A DNA stretch of 64,000 bases from Azospirillum sp. B21 (GCF_008364825.1 NZ_VTTO01000010.1:1-64000); one strand, 5' to 3'. Positions 1 to 9,097 are shown, counted from the stretch's first letter. Program-made: numbers and translations. The notes: generated from the sequence alone by a model not told the origin.

Positions 1-182
1 CTTCCCCGTCGCGTGTCGGTCGCTGCCGTGTCGGCGGCGCCGGCGTCGTTCGCGTCGGGAGGCGTCTTATATGCGGGCCACCCAGGACCGCGCAAGCACT
101 TTTTTCAGCCCCATGACGATTTTCTGACCAGGAGCTCTGACCTGAGGGGCGCCAGCGGTCGGCCGACGCCCCTCGCTCTTGG

Positions 183-2060
183 TCAGGCAGCGTGGTCCCA
201 GAACTGGGTCATGCTGCTGTCGGCCTGATAGCCATCCACACCCATCTTGGACCAGCTGAGATCGTGGATGCCATGGGATAGCGCCGCCGCATCCTCCTTC
301 AGGGAGTAATCGCTGCGGGCGCTGTCGGTGAAGCCGGGGTTGAACACCGCATCGTTCGGCCCGTAAGCCCGCCCGTTGGCGGCAAGGTTGCCGTCCATGG
401 TCAGCCTGCCGGGGCTGAGGAGCTTCCAATACTGCTCAATCGGCATGTCGCCGGCAGCCAGATTGTTGATCACCGTGTTGTCATGAGGACGGGCCTCGTC
501 GCCCGCCTTCGGAACCCACTCCAGGCGGATGAAGGCATCCTGCGGACGGCTGGCGACGCCGAAATTGTTCTCCAACAGATTGTTGTCGCCACCGTGGACG
601 TAAATCCCCGCCCAGGCGAAGCCCTTCACGAAATTGTCGCGCACGTTCACGCCGCTGGTCAGGTCGTCGAGCGAGATGCCCCAGCCCTTGTGATCGGTCA
701 GCCAGTTTCCCTTCCCGTCGGTGGCGAGCCCGCCGGTGTCGATGATTTCGTTCCCGCGGATGACGGAGCCCATGTCGACCGCGGAGCGGCCGAGCATTTC
801 GATGCCGCCGCCATCGGCAGTCTCCTGCCCGACATGATGGATCTTGTTGAACTCGACGGTGTTCTTGCGGTTCAGCTGCCCGTCGTCCCATTCCTTGAAC
901 GAGACGCCGTAGCGCGGGGCATCGGTGATGTCGTTGTGGCTGACCACCGTGTTGCTGCTGCCGACGGCACCGATGCCGGCCCCGCCCTTGGTGATCTGGC
1001 CGATATGCTCGATGGTGTTGGCATAGATGCGGTTGCCGTTGGCGGCGTGGATCATCGACACGCCATTCCCGCCAAGCTGTTCCATATGGTTGCCGGCGAT
1101 GCGGCTGTTGTCGGTCCCGTCGAGCGACACCGCTGTGCCGACATTGACGAAGTGGTTGCCACCCACCGAATTGCCCTGTCCGCCCTGCATCGAGATCGCC
1201 GCCCCGTCATAACGGGCGTCGGAGAAGGTCAGCCCTTCGATGCTGAGGTTGCTGGCATTACTGGTCTTGATCAGCGAACCGAGCCGGGCGACCACGACGC
1301 CGTCCGACTGGAAGCTGCCGGGGTCCTCGGGCTTCACCACCAGCTTGCCGTCGCCGGCGCGCCAACCGAATTCTCCGGCGTCGCGGATCAGCGAGGCGTC
1401 ATTCATCACCCGGTAGGTGCCACCGGTGCGCAGTCCATAGGAGGCCGCGTCGTCGAGCGTAACCGTATGATGATACTGGTCGATCGACTTCACATGCGAG
1501 ATATCGTCCTTCAGCCGTTCCGTGTCGAAGGTCTGGACGACCAGACCCGCATGGGGCTTCAGGCCCGACGGGATGTCCCCGGCGGAGAAATTGAAGCTGG
1601 TCTTGCTGGCGCCCGTGGAGTTGGCCTTCAGCACGTGCCAGCCGCTGGTCGCCGGGTCGGCCGGGTCGAAGTTGCCGGTCTGGGCCGCATGCTGACGGAC
1701 GCCGCCGATGCTGACGTCCAGGCCGTTGGCCGAGGAGAGCTTGGCCGAATAGAGCCCTTTGCCCTCGCTGGTGAAACCGGTCACCCGTTCGCCGCCGCTC
1801 AGCACCGGCGTCTCGCTTTTGTAGGCGACGAAGCTGTGGCCGCTGTCGCGGGCGTCGAGGAAGAGCGTCTTGTCCAGGCGATAGGTGCCGCCGCGGACGT
1901 AGGCGGTGTCGATATCGCTGGACCGCATGGCGTCGCGTGCCTTTTCGAGGCTGGCGAAGGGGCCGTCGGTGCGGTCGGCGTTGGGAGCGGCGAGCCGCCC
2001 GGACCAGCTGTCATTGCCCTTGGTGGACACGAAGAAAGCGGTCTGGTCGGTGGTCGGCAT
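183..2060 (-). CDS. Right-handed parallel beta-helix repeat protein
   Basis: The 625-residue product has an N-terminal block (FFVSTKGNDSWSG, then a DGPF motif near residues 33-36) typical of beta-helix proteins of the polysaccharide lyase/epimerase type. From about residue 270 to 530 there are successive short repeats rich in N, G, I and V (for example NRIYANTIEHIG and NTVVSHNDITDA), as in PbH1 coils. The family usually binds or processes acidic polysaccharides; the substrate cannot be read here. No N-terminal signal peptide or C-terminal RTX repeats are visible, so export is unclear. The ATG at 2060 is preceded by a good GGAGGA ribosome site. It is monocistronic, with an AT-rich upstream region. 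Confidence 0.8.
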   Translation of the reverse strand: MPTTDQTAFFVSTKGNDSWSGRLAAPNADRTDGPFASLEKARDAMRSSDIDTAYVRGGTYRLDKTLFLDARDSGHSFVAYKSETPVLSGGERVTGFTSEGKGLYSAKLSSANGLDVSIGGVRQHAAQTGNFDPADPATSGWHVLKANSTGASKTSFNFSAGDIPSGLKPHAGLVVQTFDTERLKDDISHVKSIDQYHHTVTLDDAASYGLRTGGTYRVMNDASLIRDAGEFGWRAGDGKLVVKPEDPGSFQSDGVVVARLGSLIKTSNASNLSIEGLTFSDARYDGAAISMQGGQGNSVGGNHFVNVGTAVSLDGTDNSRIAGNHMEQLGGNGVSMIHAANGNRIYANTIEHIGQITKGGAGIGAVGSSNTVVSHNDITDAPRYGVSFKEWDDGQLNRKNTVEFNKIHHVGQETADGGGIEMLGRSAVDMGSVIRGNEIIDTGGLATDGKGNWLTDHKGWGISLDDLTSGVNVRDNFVKGFAWAGIYVHGGDNNLLENNFGVASRPQDAFIRLEWVPKAGDEARPHDNTVINNLAAGDMPIEQYWKLLSPGRLTMDGNLAANGRAYGPNDAVFNPGFTDSARSDYSLKEDAAALSHGIHDLSWSKMGVDGYQADSSMTQFWDHAA

Positions 2061-2470
2061 CAGTTGATCCTCCGTTCTGATGGAGGCATAAGTCGATTTT
2101 TTAGTTAAAATTTTATTTACGAGCTTAGTACCTCTGATGGACAGGTGGACTCTGCAAGATCGGTTTCTTGCAACCCAATACCCTATTCAGATTTGGAGGG
2201 AATCATGTTCCGTTTTGTTTGCGATGATCAACCATGGTGATCACACAAACATCCTGATCAGAGATTCCCGTTGTACGTGTGTATCTGGGCAGCCAGCCTC
2301 CGGTATCCATCGTGGAGGCATTACAGGGCATCACCGCGCTGGTCATTTTCTGGAATTTTATGATAAGCTTGTGCCCGCCGGGGTCTTGTTCTTGGTCATT
2401 CAGCGGAGCCGCGCCCAGTTCAGCGTCAGAACCGCCCACCCCGGCCTACAGGACGTGAAAGGGACCTGTC
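2061..2470. other. 410-bp AT-richer intergenic region between divergent genes
   Basis: This gap separates the beta-helix gene (minus) from the cold-shock gene (plus) and is clearly lower in GC than the flanks, especially 2085-2260. It must hold both promoters, but no clean -35/-10 pair stands out. At 2205 an 11-codon ORF (MFRFVCDDQPW) follows a strong GGAGGG site, and a near-palindrome TGATCA-ACCATGG-TGATCA overlaps its end. Long 5' leaders are known for cold-shock genes, so part of this may be untranslated leader. No longer credible gene is seen. Confidence 0.5.
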
Positions 2471-3085
2471 TTGAGCGAAGAGTTGAAGAACGTCACCGCG
2501 ACGAACGTCACCGCGACGGTAAAGTGGTTCAAGCCGGAAAAGGGTTTTGGGTTCGTCCGCCTTGCCGATGGGTCCGGCGAGGCCTTCTTGCACGCTTCGG
2601 TCCTGGCTGCCGCCTCCCTGCCCAACCCGGTGGAGGGCACGACGGTCGTCTGCGATCTCGCCCAGGGTGCCAAGGGGCCCCAGGTCGTCGCGATCCACTC
2701 CGCGACGCCGCCGGAAACCCCGCCGGCCCCGCGGGCTCGCAACCAGCGACCGCCGCGCCCCACCGCCTCGGCGCTCCAGCCGTCGGCCCAGCCCGAAGAT
2801 GGTGGCGAGGCCTTCGCCCGTGCGTCCAAGCCGCCGCGTGAACGGCGTGAGCGTCAAGCCGAGCCCGCCGGGCCCGCCACCATGGCCTACGGCACCGTGC
2901 GCTGGTACAACCTGGACAGCCAGTCCGGCCTGATCGAACCGTGGGAAGATGGGGCGACCGTCTATTTCGACCGCGCCACCCTGCGTCAGTCGGGCCTGGA
3001 CATCGTCGCAGACGGCGAAGACGTGCGGTATCTGGCGGTCGGGTCGGAAGATGCACCGGTTGCGCAGCGCGTCGAACTGATCTGA
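2471..3085 (+). CDS. Double cold-shock-domain protein
   Basis: A 204-residue protein with two cold-shock folds. Domain 1 (about residues 13-70) keeps the nucleic-acid-binding motifs KGFGFV and FLHAS. A Pro/Arg-rich linker (about 75-135) follows. Domain 2 (about 137-204) has the fold outline (TVRWYNLDSQSGLIEP) but lacks the KGFGF aromatic motif. Single-domain Csp proteins of about 70 residues are the common form; double-domain versions are usual in alphaproteobacteria. The start is a TTG with an AAAGGGA site just upstream, and no ATG fits better. The likely role is RNA chaperone or growth-phase/cold regulator. A 15-bp tandem duplication encodes NVTAT twice near the N-terminus. Confidence 0.85.
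   Translation: MSEELKNVTATNVTATVKWFKPEKGFGFVRLADGSGEAFLHASVLAAASLPNPVEGTTVVCDLAQGAKGPQVVAIHSATPPETPPAPRARNQRPPRPTASALQPSAQPEDGGEAFARASKPPRERRERQAEPAGPATMAYGTVRWYNLDSQSGLIEPWEDGATVYFDRATLRQSGLDIVADGEDVRYLAVGSEDAPVAQRVELI
2489..2518 (+). repeat. Perfect 15-bp tandem duplication inside the cold-shock gene
   Basis: AACGTCACCGCGACG occurs twice, head to tail (2489-2503 and 2504-2518). The unit is in frame and encodes NVTAT twice at residues 7-16, directly before the first beta strand of domain 1. Confidence 0.9.
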
Positions 3086-3112
3086 CGGTAAGCCGCTGCC
3101 GGAAAAGCAATG

Positions 3113-3152
3113 CCGTGCGGAGAGCCTGACAGGTCCTCCGCACGGTTATTTG
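3113..3152. terminator. Bidirectional terminator between convergent genes
   Basis: Ten-base arms CCGTGCGGAG (3113-3122) and CTCCGCACGG (3136-3145) flank a loop that can pair further (CCT/AGG). A T-rich run follows on the plus strand. It lies between the ends of the cold-shock gene and the TpsB gene. Confidence 0.7.
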
Positions 3153-3164
3153 CGTTTGTTTCGA

Positions 3165-4877
3165 TCAGAACCGGGTCGACAGGGTGAAGAAAACGCGTGG
3201 GGCACGGTCCTGCGTGCTGAGGGGCGTGGTGATGAAGGGCTTCGCCACCTCCACGCTGCCGTCGATCCGCCGGAACACGCCGAAACGCAGGCCGACACCG
3301 GCCGACGCGAGGGAGCGGCGGCCATGGCGCGTGCCGCCTTCATAGTTGTAGACCGCGCCATAGTCGCCGAAACCATAGGCGACGGCGTAATCCAGCCCCT
3401 CCTCCTGCACCGGCAGCATATATTGCAGCTCCGCCCGGCCGGCGAAGCCGCTGTCTCCGGTGAGTTCCGACGGGTCGAAGGCTCGGCCGTACTGCTTGCC
3501 GCCCACGCCGTATTCCTCCGACGACAGCAGCTGATCGGGGCTGTATTGCGCTTCGCCGGACAGCGCCAGGATCAGCGAGTCGGTCAGCGGCTGATTGCGC
3601 TGGGCCGAGACCAGCAGCTTGCGGAAATCGCTGCGCCCGCCGCTGCGCGTCAGGTTGGCACTGCCGGAGGAGGTGGAGTTCAGGATGTCCAGGCCCTTTG
3701 ACAACTCCGCAGTCAGCAGGTTCGTGCCGCCCCACTCGTCGGCGAAGTCGTAGGACACGTTGGCGGCAACGATGCGCAGACGGTCCTGCGAAAGCTTGTC
3801 GCCGAGCACATCGGTGCGGCTGTCGCGGATGGTGAAGCTGACGCCGGCCCGCAGGGTCTGTGCCCGGCTGCGGATGAAGGGATGGGCAACCGCGATGCGG
3901 GCGGAACTCGTCAGGCTGTAAAGTTCCAGCGGACGCACGCTGTCGCCCGGCTCCGACCAGGATCGGCGGGCGCCATATTCGATGGTCGTGCCCTCGGCAT
4001 CCACCGGCACCAGTTGGCTGACGTCGAAGAAGCGCAATTCGCGGATCTGCGGGGTGACGATGCCCTGGGCGGTGGTGCGCTCGAACAGGCCGAGCTGGTC
4101 CTCGACACTGGCGACGCCGGTCAGCTGCATCGGCCCGATCGAGCGGGTGCCACGGTTGTCGAGCGACAGGAAACCATTGAAGGGCGTGCGCTCCAGGGCC
4201 AGCGTCAGGCGCGAGGCGCCGGGAGTGTCTGGAGAAGCCTCCAGCACCGTCTTCACCGCCACGCCGGGGAGATCATCGGCCAACAGGACGTAACGTTCCA
4301 TGTCCGCCATGCGCAGCGGGCGGGACGCCTTGATCTTCTCCCCCATCCGCCGCAGAAGATCCAGCCGGTCGGCCGCCTCGCCCTGGACCACCACGTCGCT
4401 GACATAGCCCTCCACCACCTGCAGGCGGACGATGCCGTCGCGGATGCGCTGGGCCGGGACCACCGCCTGCGACAGCACATAGCCGTCGTTGCGATAGCGC
4501 GCGGTGATCGCGTCGCGGATGGCGTAGAGGTCGGCAAGCGTCACCGGCTTGCCCAATTTGTCGCGCCACAGGGCAGACAGGCTGTCAGCGTCATAGACGC
4601 TGTTGCCGTCGATGCGAATCTCGCTGAGCGTCAGCGTGATGCGTTCGGCGTCGCGGGGCGGCGGAGCCTTCTCCGGCTCCGGCATCTCGATTTCCGGGAC
4701 GGACTGCGGCACTGACGGACGCTCGAAGCGCTGCTCCAGCCGGTTGGGGTCGAGCGAGGGCGGCAGAACCGGCGGAACCGACTGCGCCAGCACCGGCAGC
4801 GAAACGGGAGCGCCGGCCAGAAGCAGGGCGGACAGGCGGGCAAGGCGCAGAGCGGAACAGGGAACGGAACGGGGCAT
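3165..4877 (-). CDS. ShlB/FhaC/HecB-family TpsB outer-membrane pore
   Basis: A 570-residue outer-membrane translocator of two-partner secretion, which exports a large TpsA exoprotein. A signal peptide (about 1-31, ending VLAQ) is followed by a Pro-rich stretch, a POTRA_2 domain (about 77-160, with the DGYVLSQAVVP signature) and a C-terminal 16-strand barrel region (about 215-570). The last residue is Phe, as in most outer-membrane barrels. It is the last gene of a minus-strand operon, 48 bp after the CHASE2 cyclase. No TpsA-like exoprotein is present in the window, so the cargo is encoded elsewhere. Confidence 0.88.
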   Translation of the reverse strand: MPRSVPCSALRLARLSALLLAGAPVSLPVLAQSVPPVLPPSLDPNRLEQRFERPSVPQSVPEIEMPEPEKAPPPRDAERITLTLSEIRIDGNSVYDADSLSALWRDKLGKPVTLADLYAIRDAITARYRNDGYVLSQAVVPAQRIRDGIVRLQVVEGYVSDVVVQGEAADRLDLLRRMGEKIKASRPLRMADMERYVLLADDLPGVAVKTVLEASPDTPGASRLTLALERTPFNGFLSLDNRGTRSIGPMQLTGVASVEDQLGLFERTTAQGIVTPQIRELRFFDVSQLVPVDAEGTTIEYGARRSWSEPGDSVRPLELYSLTSSARIAVAHPFIRSRAQTLRAGVSFTIRDSRTDVLGDKLSQDRLRIVAANVSYDFADEWGGTNLLTAELSKGLDILNSTSSGSANLTRSGGRSDFRKLLVSAQRNQPLTDSLILALSGEAQYSPDQLLSSEEYGVGGKQYGRAFDPSELTGDSGFAGRAELQYMLPVQEEGLDYAVAYGFGDYGAVYNYEGGTRHGRRSLASAGVGLRFGVFRRIDGSVEVAKPFITTPLSTQDRAPRVFFTLSTRF

Positions 4878-4925
4878 GGCGGAAATCGCGGTCCTGGGAA
4901 GGGCTGCTTCAGGGCTGATTGAAAG

Positions 4926-7064
4926 CTATTTGTCGGTGAGTGCGGTCACGCCTGCCCAGCCCGGTTCGGCGGGATGGCCGACGCGCTTTTCCGCCTTGTG
5001 CAGCATCGCCAGCGCGGCGCCGTCGCCGGCTACCAAGGCGCGGAAGCCGGACGCCGCCTCCTCGAAACGGCCGGCGCGCCAATGGTCGAGAGCCGCGGCG
5101 TAGGCGGCGCGCTGGGCGCGGTCCTCCGGATCGGCGCGGCGGGCATCGGACAGCGGCTCGAACACCTCGACCGGTTCGCTGCGGCCGACCACCTGAACGA
5201 TGTCGAGGGCCCGGAAGGCCTCCGGATCGCCGTGGTGGCGCACGGTCTCGCCGCTGACCATCAGAGCGGTGTTGTAGTATTTGTTGGCCCCTTCCAGGCG
5301 GGAGGCCAGGTTCACCGTGTCGCCCATCACCGTGTAGTTGAAGCGGCGGGGCGAGCCGATGTTGCCGATCAGTGCCGGACCGGTGGCGATGCCGATGCGG
5401 TTGGAGCCGCGCCCGCTGGAGGTCGCCAGCAAGGTCGGGTCGTCCACCATCGCCTGACGCATCGCCACCGCCGCCGCCACCGCGGCGCGGGCATGGTTGT
5501 CGATGGCATAGGGGGCGCCGAACACCGCCAGCACCGCATCGCCGATGTATTTGTCGACGAAGCCGCCATGCGCCTCGATGATGTCGGTCATCACCGTGAA
5601 ATAGCGGTTCAGCACGGTGACCAACGCTTCCGGCTCCATCCCCTCCGACATCTTGGTGAAGCCGGCGATGTCGCAGAACAGGATCGACAGGTCGCGCTCC
5701 TCGCCGCCCAGGCTGGGCGACTGGCCCGATGCGATCATGTCGTCGATCAGGGAGCCCGGCAGATAGAGCTTGAAGGCGTTGCGGATGCGCCGCTGGTCGC
5801 GGTCCAGCACGGCGAAGCGGAAACCGAGCGCCAGCGGGAAGACCAGCACCGCCGCCAGCGCCGCCTGCAGATAGGGCAGGACCAGACCGGCCTGGAAGGC
5901 CTCCACGGCCACGCCGCTCCAGACGGCCAGAAGCAGGATCAGGCCCGCTGCGGCCACCGGCGGGCGGGCGGCCAGCGTCACCAGGGCGGCGATCCCGGCC
6001 AACAGCAGGACCAGCGCCGCGGCGGCCGGCTTTTCCACCTCCGACAGCGCATCTCCGGTCATCAGGTTGGAAATGGCGGCGGCGTGGATGTAGACGCCGG
6101 GGATGCTGTCGCGGGTGCGGCCGGCGACATACAGGTCGCTCATCACCGGCAGGGCGCAACGTTCGGGCAGGTTCAGCCCTTCCGGCTTCGTCACCCAGCG
6201 GTTGGAGGAGAGCTTGCGGTCCTCCACGTCCAGCACCGTGCCGACCATCACCGCCTTGCCTTTGAAATGCTCGGCGAAATAGTTGGATTTGCCGGCCTCG
6301 GCGCAGGCGAACAGGTCGGCCAGCGAATAGGTCGGGATGGCGCCGGCCGACGTGGCGTGGTTGACCAGCAACCGGTTGCCCTCCCCTCCCGGCAGCCGGT
6401 AGCCGCCCAGCGAGACGGAGCCGTCGGCCGCCCGCTCCAGCGGCGCCTTAAGCGCGCGGGACGCGACCTCCACCGCCATGCCCGGTTCGGCCTTCGGTTG
6501 CCCATCCGGCCCGGTCACGCCCAGCGTCAACGGCACGCGGCGAAGAACGCCGTCCGGATCCTCGACCAGATTGACCGAACGGACATTGTTGACCCCGGCG
6601 GCGATCATGTAGCCGCGGTAGGGCATCAGCGGGTCGCTCTGGTGCTGCACCTTGGCCAGCACCAGCCGGCCGTCCTTGCCGCCGCGGCGCAGGGTCAGCA
6701 GATAGTCGCGCTCGAAACCGGGGATCAGCGTCTCGACCGAGGTCGGGTGGACGAGGTCGAGGCCGATGGCCGCCGCCCCGCCGTCCAGCATCGCCCCCAG
6801 CACGGTGCCCAGCCGCGGCCCCCACAGCGCCTGCGGCGTACCGGCGAAGGGCGGGCGGCGGTAGGTCTCCTCGTCGATGCCGACCACGACAACCGGCGAC
6901 GGATCGGGCGCCGGGCGCGGGCCGTGCAGATGCTCGTGCAGCCAATAGAGGCTGTCGATCGACGGTCCCTGCAGGGACGGTGAGGCCGCCAGCGCCAGAA
7001 GCCCGGCGAGGACCGGTGCGACGGCGCCGAGCAGGACCAGCCTCACGCGCCGGGGCAGCTTCAT
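4926..7064 (-). CDS. CHASE2-domain adenylate/guanylate cyclase
   Basis: A 712-residue membrane class III nucleotide cyclase. It has an N-terminal TM helix (about 8-28), an extracytoplasmic CHASE2 sensor (about 35-345), three TM helices (about 348-420) and a cyclase domain (about 450-640) with metal-binding DIAGFT and GDAVLAVFGAP. Lys in FVDKYIGD and Asp in NYTVMGDTVN fit adenylate rather than guanylate specificity. A GTG 15 bases upstream (7079) is possible, but the ATG at 7064 has the better GTGAGG spacing. It lies between a secreted protein gene and tpsB in one operon. This CHASE2 cyclase plus TpsB arrangement suggests signalling linked to an exoprotein system. Confidence 0.9.
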   Translation of the reverse strand: MKLPRRVRLVLLGAVAPVLAGLLALAASPSLQGPSIDSLYWLHEHLHGPRPAPDPSPVVVVGIDEETYRRPPFAGTPQALWGPRLGTVLGAMLDGGAAAIGLDLVHPTSVETLIPGFERDYLLTLRRGGKDGRLVLAKVQHQSDPLMPYRGYMIAAGVNNVRSVNLVEDPDGVLRRVPLTLGVTGPDGQPKAEPGMAVEVASRALKAPLERAADGSVSLGGYRLPGGEGNRLLVNHATSAGAIPTYSLADLFACAEAGKSNYFAEHFKGKAVMVGTVLDVEDRKLSSNRWVTKPEGLNLPERCALPVMSDLYVAGRTRDSIPGVYIHAAAISNLMTGDALSEVEKPAAAALVLLLAGIAALVTLAARPPVAAAGLILLLAVWSGVAVEAFQAGLVLPYLQAALAAVLVFPLALGFRFAVLDRDQRRIRNAFKLYLPGSLIDDMIASGQSPSLGGEERDLSILFCDIAGFTKMSEGMEPEALVTVLNRYFTVMTDIIEAHGGFVDKYIGDAVLAVFGAPYAIDNHARAAVAAAVAMRQAMVDDPTLLATSSGRGSNRIGIATGPALIGNIGSPRRFNYTVMGDTVNLASRLEGANKYYNTALMVSGETVRHHGDPEAFRALDIVQVVGRSEPVEVFEPLSDARRADPEDRAQRAAYAAALDHWRAGRFEEAASGFRALVAGDGAALAMLHKAEKRVGHPAEPGWAGVTALTDK

Positions 7065-7089
7065 CGTCGGCAGCCTCACGCCCGGCCGG

Positions 7090-7803
7090 TCAGAAACGGA
7101 TCAGGCGGCCGAGAGCCGGGCCGCCTCCGGCGACCGCCTTGTCGTCGATCTTGACGACGAAGGACTTCTGCCCGGCAGAGACCTTGTAGAGGCCGCCGGG
7201 TTCCAGCCCGGTGCCCTGCTTGGCGGTGTCCAGCGTCGTGCCGGGAACATTGACCGTGGTCAGCGCGATGCCCTGCACGTCCAGCCGGTCGATGGTGACC
7301 GGGCCAGGGGCCGACAGGATCAGAACCGGATGGGTCTTGAACAGCGTGAAGTCCGGCTTGGGCGGCGGCGCCTTCATACCGGGCAGGGCGATGGGCGCGC
7401 TGCGGAAGACGGTCACCCCCGCCTTGCCTGCTTCGTTCGACGCCAGCAGAAGCTTGCCGCCGTCACAGGGCAGCGTGTGGCGGTCGATGGTTCCGCCCTG
7501 CACCGCCGACTCACGGGCGCCGACCGTCACCGAACCGCCGGTGATCGTCTCGTTCACGCAGGATTCCAGATAGCTCAGCGTCAGCGTCTGGCCGGACTTC
7601 AGCGCCAATGTGCGGCCGGCCGTCAGGTAGTCCATCGGCTGCACGCCGTCGACGCCGTCCGACACATCCTCGACCAGCGCGGTGGGGGCAGCGCCGGCAG
7701 CAGCAGGCGCCGGATCGGCGGCAAGCGCCGCCGGAGATGCTGTCAGCAGAAGCAGGGCACCGGCGACGAGCGCGCGGGCGGGCATCTGGAACGCGACGGA
7801 CAT
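7090..7803 (-). CDS. Secreted protein, possibly FecR-like
   Basis: A 237-residue protein with a signal peptide (about 1-28, cleaved after ALAA). The body holds a beta-rich region with a Cys pair (ESCVNETITGGSV and LPCDGGKLLL) after a LKSGQTLTLSY stretch. This resembles FecR-type beta-sandwich domains that accompany CHASE2 cyclases, but the match is weak. The ATG at 7803 has a GGGAGG site 8-9 bases upstream and gives a clean signal peptide; an in-frame ATG 54 bases upstream does not. It is first in the operon with the cyclase and tpsB (25-bp gap). Periplasmic location is inferred. Confidence 0.6.
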   Translation of the reverse strand: MSVAFQMPARALVAGALLLLTASPAALAADPAPAAAGAAPTALVEDVSDGVDGVQPMDYLTAGRTLALKSGQTLTLSYLESCVNETITGGSVTVGARESAVQGGTIDRHTLPCDGGKLLLASNEAGKAGVTVFRSAPIALPGMKAPPPKPDFTLFKTHPVLILSAPGPVTIDRLDVQGIALTTVNVPGTTLDTAKQGTGLEPGGLYKVSAGQKSFVVKIDDKAVAGGGPALGRLIRF

Positions 7804-7960
7804 GGAAACGGCCTCCCGGTCAATGCAACGGGGCATACCTGTTGCGGACGGATTCAATATGGCTGTGTACCCTTTAGCGAAGTTACCGAGTTACTTCAAA
7901 TCCAATACGTCGGCCCGACATGCCGGTGCCAGTAACGCCGGCCCTGCAACCGCCGCGAGA

Positions 7961-7978
7961 TTGTCATAAATCCGCAAT
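7961..7978 (+). promoter_or_regulatory. Candidate Pho box upstream of phoU
   Basis: TTGTCAT-AAAT-CCGCAAT matches the PhoB-binding layout of two 7-mers around an AT-rich tetrad. The first half is nearly perfect (TTGTCAT against CTGTCAT); the second is 4 of 7. It lies about 65 bp before the phoU start. Confidence 0.45.
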
Positions 7979-8042
7979 GAACCCGCCATTCCGGAGTCAT
8001 CGGCCGACGTTATTGTACGCGTCCCGCGCTTAGGCGGCCGTC

Positions 8043-8876
8043 ATGGCCGCGGCGGTCGGGACGGGCATCAATGGGGCGTCGCGACCGATCATGGGCACCG
8101 AACACATCGTCCGCTCCTTCGCGCAGGAACTCCAGCGCCTGTCGAACCTCGTGACCCAGATGGGCGGCGTGGCGGAGGCGCAGGTGGAGGCCGCGGTGAA
8201 GGCGGTATCGCGCCGCGACGTCGGGCTGGCCTCCCAGGTGATGCAGGCCGACGCCAGGCTCGACGCCTATGAACGCGACATCGACGCGGAAGCGGTGCGG
8301 CTGCTGGCCCTGCGACAGCCTATGGCCCAGGACTTGCGCGAAATCGTGTCGGCCCTGAAGGTCTCCGCCGACCTGGAGCGCATCGGCGACTATGCCGCCA
8401 ACGTCGCCAAGCGGTCGCTCGCGCTGGCGCAGGTGCCGGTGGTGCGACCGGCGGCCGGTATTCCGCGCATGGGCCGGCTGGTCGAAGCCATCCTGAAGGA
8501 CGTGCTGGACGCCTATATCGAGCGCGACGTGGACAAGGCCATCGCCGCCTGGGAGCGCGACGAGGAACTGGACGACCTCTACACCAGCCTGTTCCGCGAG
8601 GTCCTGACCTATATGATGGAGGACCCGCGCAACATCACGCCCTGCACGCATCTGCTGTTCATGGCGAAGAATCTGGAGCGCATCGGCGACCACGCCACCA
8701 ACATCGCCGAGATCATCCATTTCCTGGTGGTCGGCACGCCGCTGACCGTCGTGCGGCGGAAGAACGACGGCAGCAGCTTCGCCGTGGTTTCGCCGGCCAC
8801 CCCGTCCGCCGACCTGCCGGAAACCCACCTGCCGGGCGTGCTGGATGACGAGGGCGGACCGGCGGACGCCGGCTGA
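8043..8876 (+). CDS. phoU: Phosphate signalling complex protein PhoU
   Basis: A 277-residue all-helical protein with two PhoU repeats. Each carries the metal-binding ERIGDYAANVA / ERIGDHATNIAEI signature (about residues 116-127 and 216-228). PhoU dampens PhoR signalling and Pst transport when phosphate is sufficient; it acts at the inner membrane face. The usual partners pstSCAB and phoB are absent, so this copy is isolated. The start may instead be the ATG at 8091 (MGTEHIVRSF), which matches the usual family N-terminus better. The 8043 ATG has a TAGGCGG element at good spacing. Confidence 0.92.
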   Translation: MAAAVGTGINGASRPIMGTEHIVRSFAQELQRLSNLVTQMGGVAEAQVEAAVKAVSRRDVGLASQVMQADARLDAYERDIDAEAVRLLALRQPMAQDLREIVSALKVSADLERIGDYAANVAKRSLALAQVPVVRPAAGIPRMGRLVEAILKDVLDAYIERDVDKAIAAWERDEELDDLYTSLFREVLTYMMEDPRNITPCTHLLFMAKNLERIGDHATNIAEIIHFLVVGTPLTVVRRKNDGSSFAVVSPATPSADLPETHLPGVLDDEGGPADAG

Positions 8877-9097
8877 CCGCAACATCCCCCACGACATCCG
8901 CAGCGACACTTTGTCCGGTGAAAGCCGGCAAATTCCCGCGGTTTTCTTCATCCGCACCGCCTGCGCAGGGGAGATACCGCCGAAGCGCGGGGCTTTTCCG
9001 TTTGCATGCGGCGCGGGTGTCGGGTATTAGCCCGCCCCGTGTGTCCGACATTCGCCGCGGCACCCTGTTCCCTGCCTGAAACGAGACGACGCTGGTC

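Noticed and set aside
2205..2240. 11-codon ORF after a strong ribosome site, as a leader peptide
   Set aside because: The site is good, but the peptide has no regulatory codon run and there is no attenuator after it; kept only as a remark on the region.
2137..2841. Possible 234-residue protein before and into the cold-shock gene
   Set aside because: It overlaps the cold-shock gene in another frame and has no recognisable domain; the ribosome site at 2471 serves the other frame.
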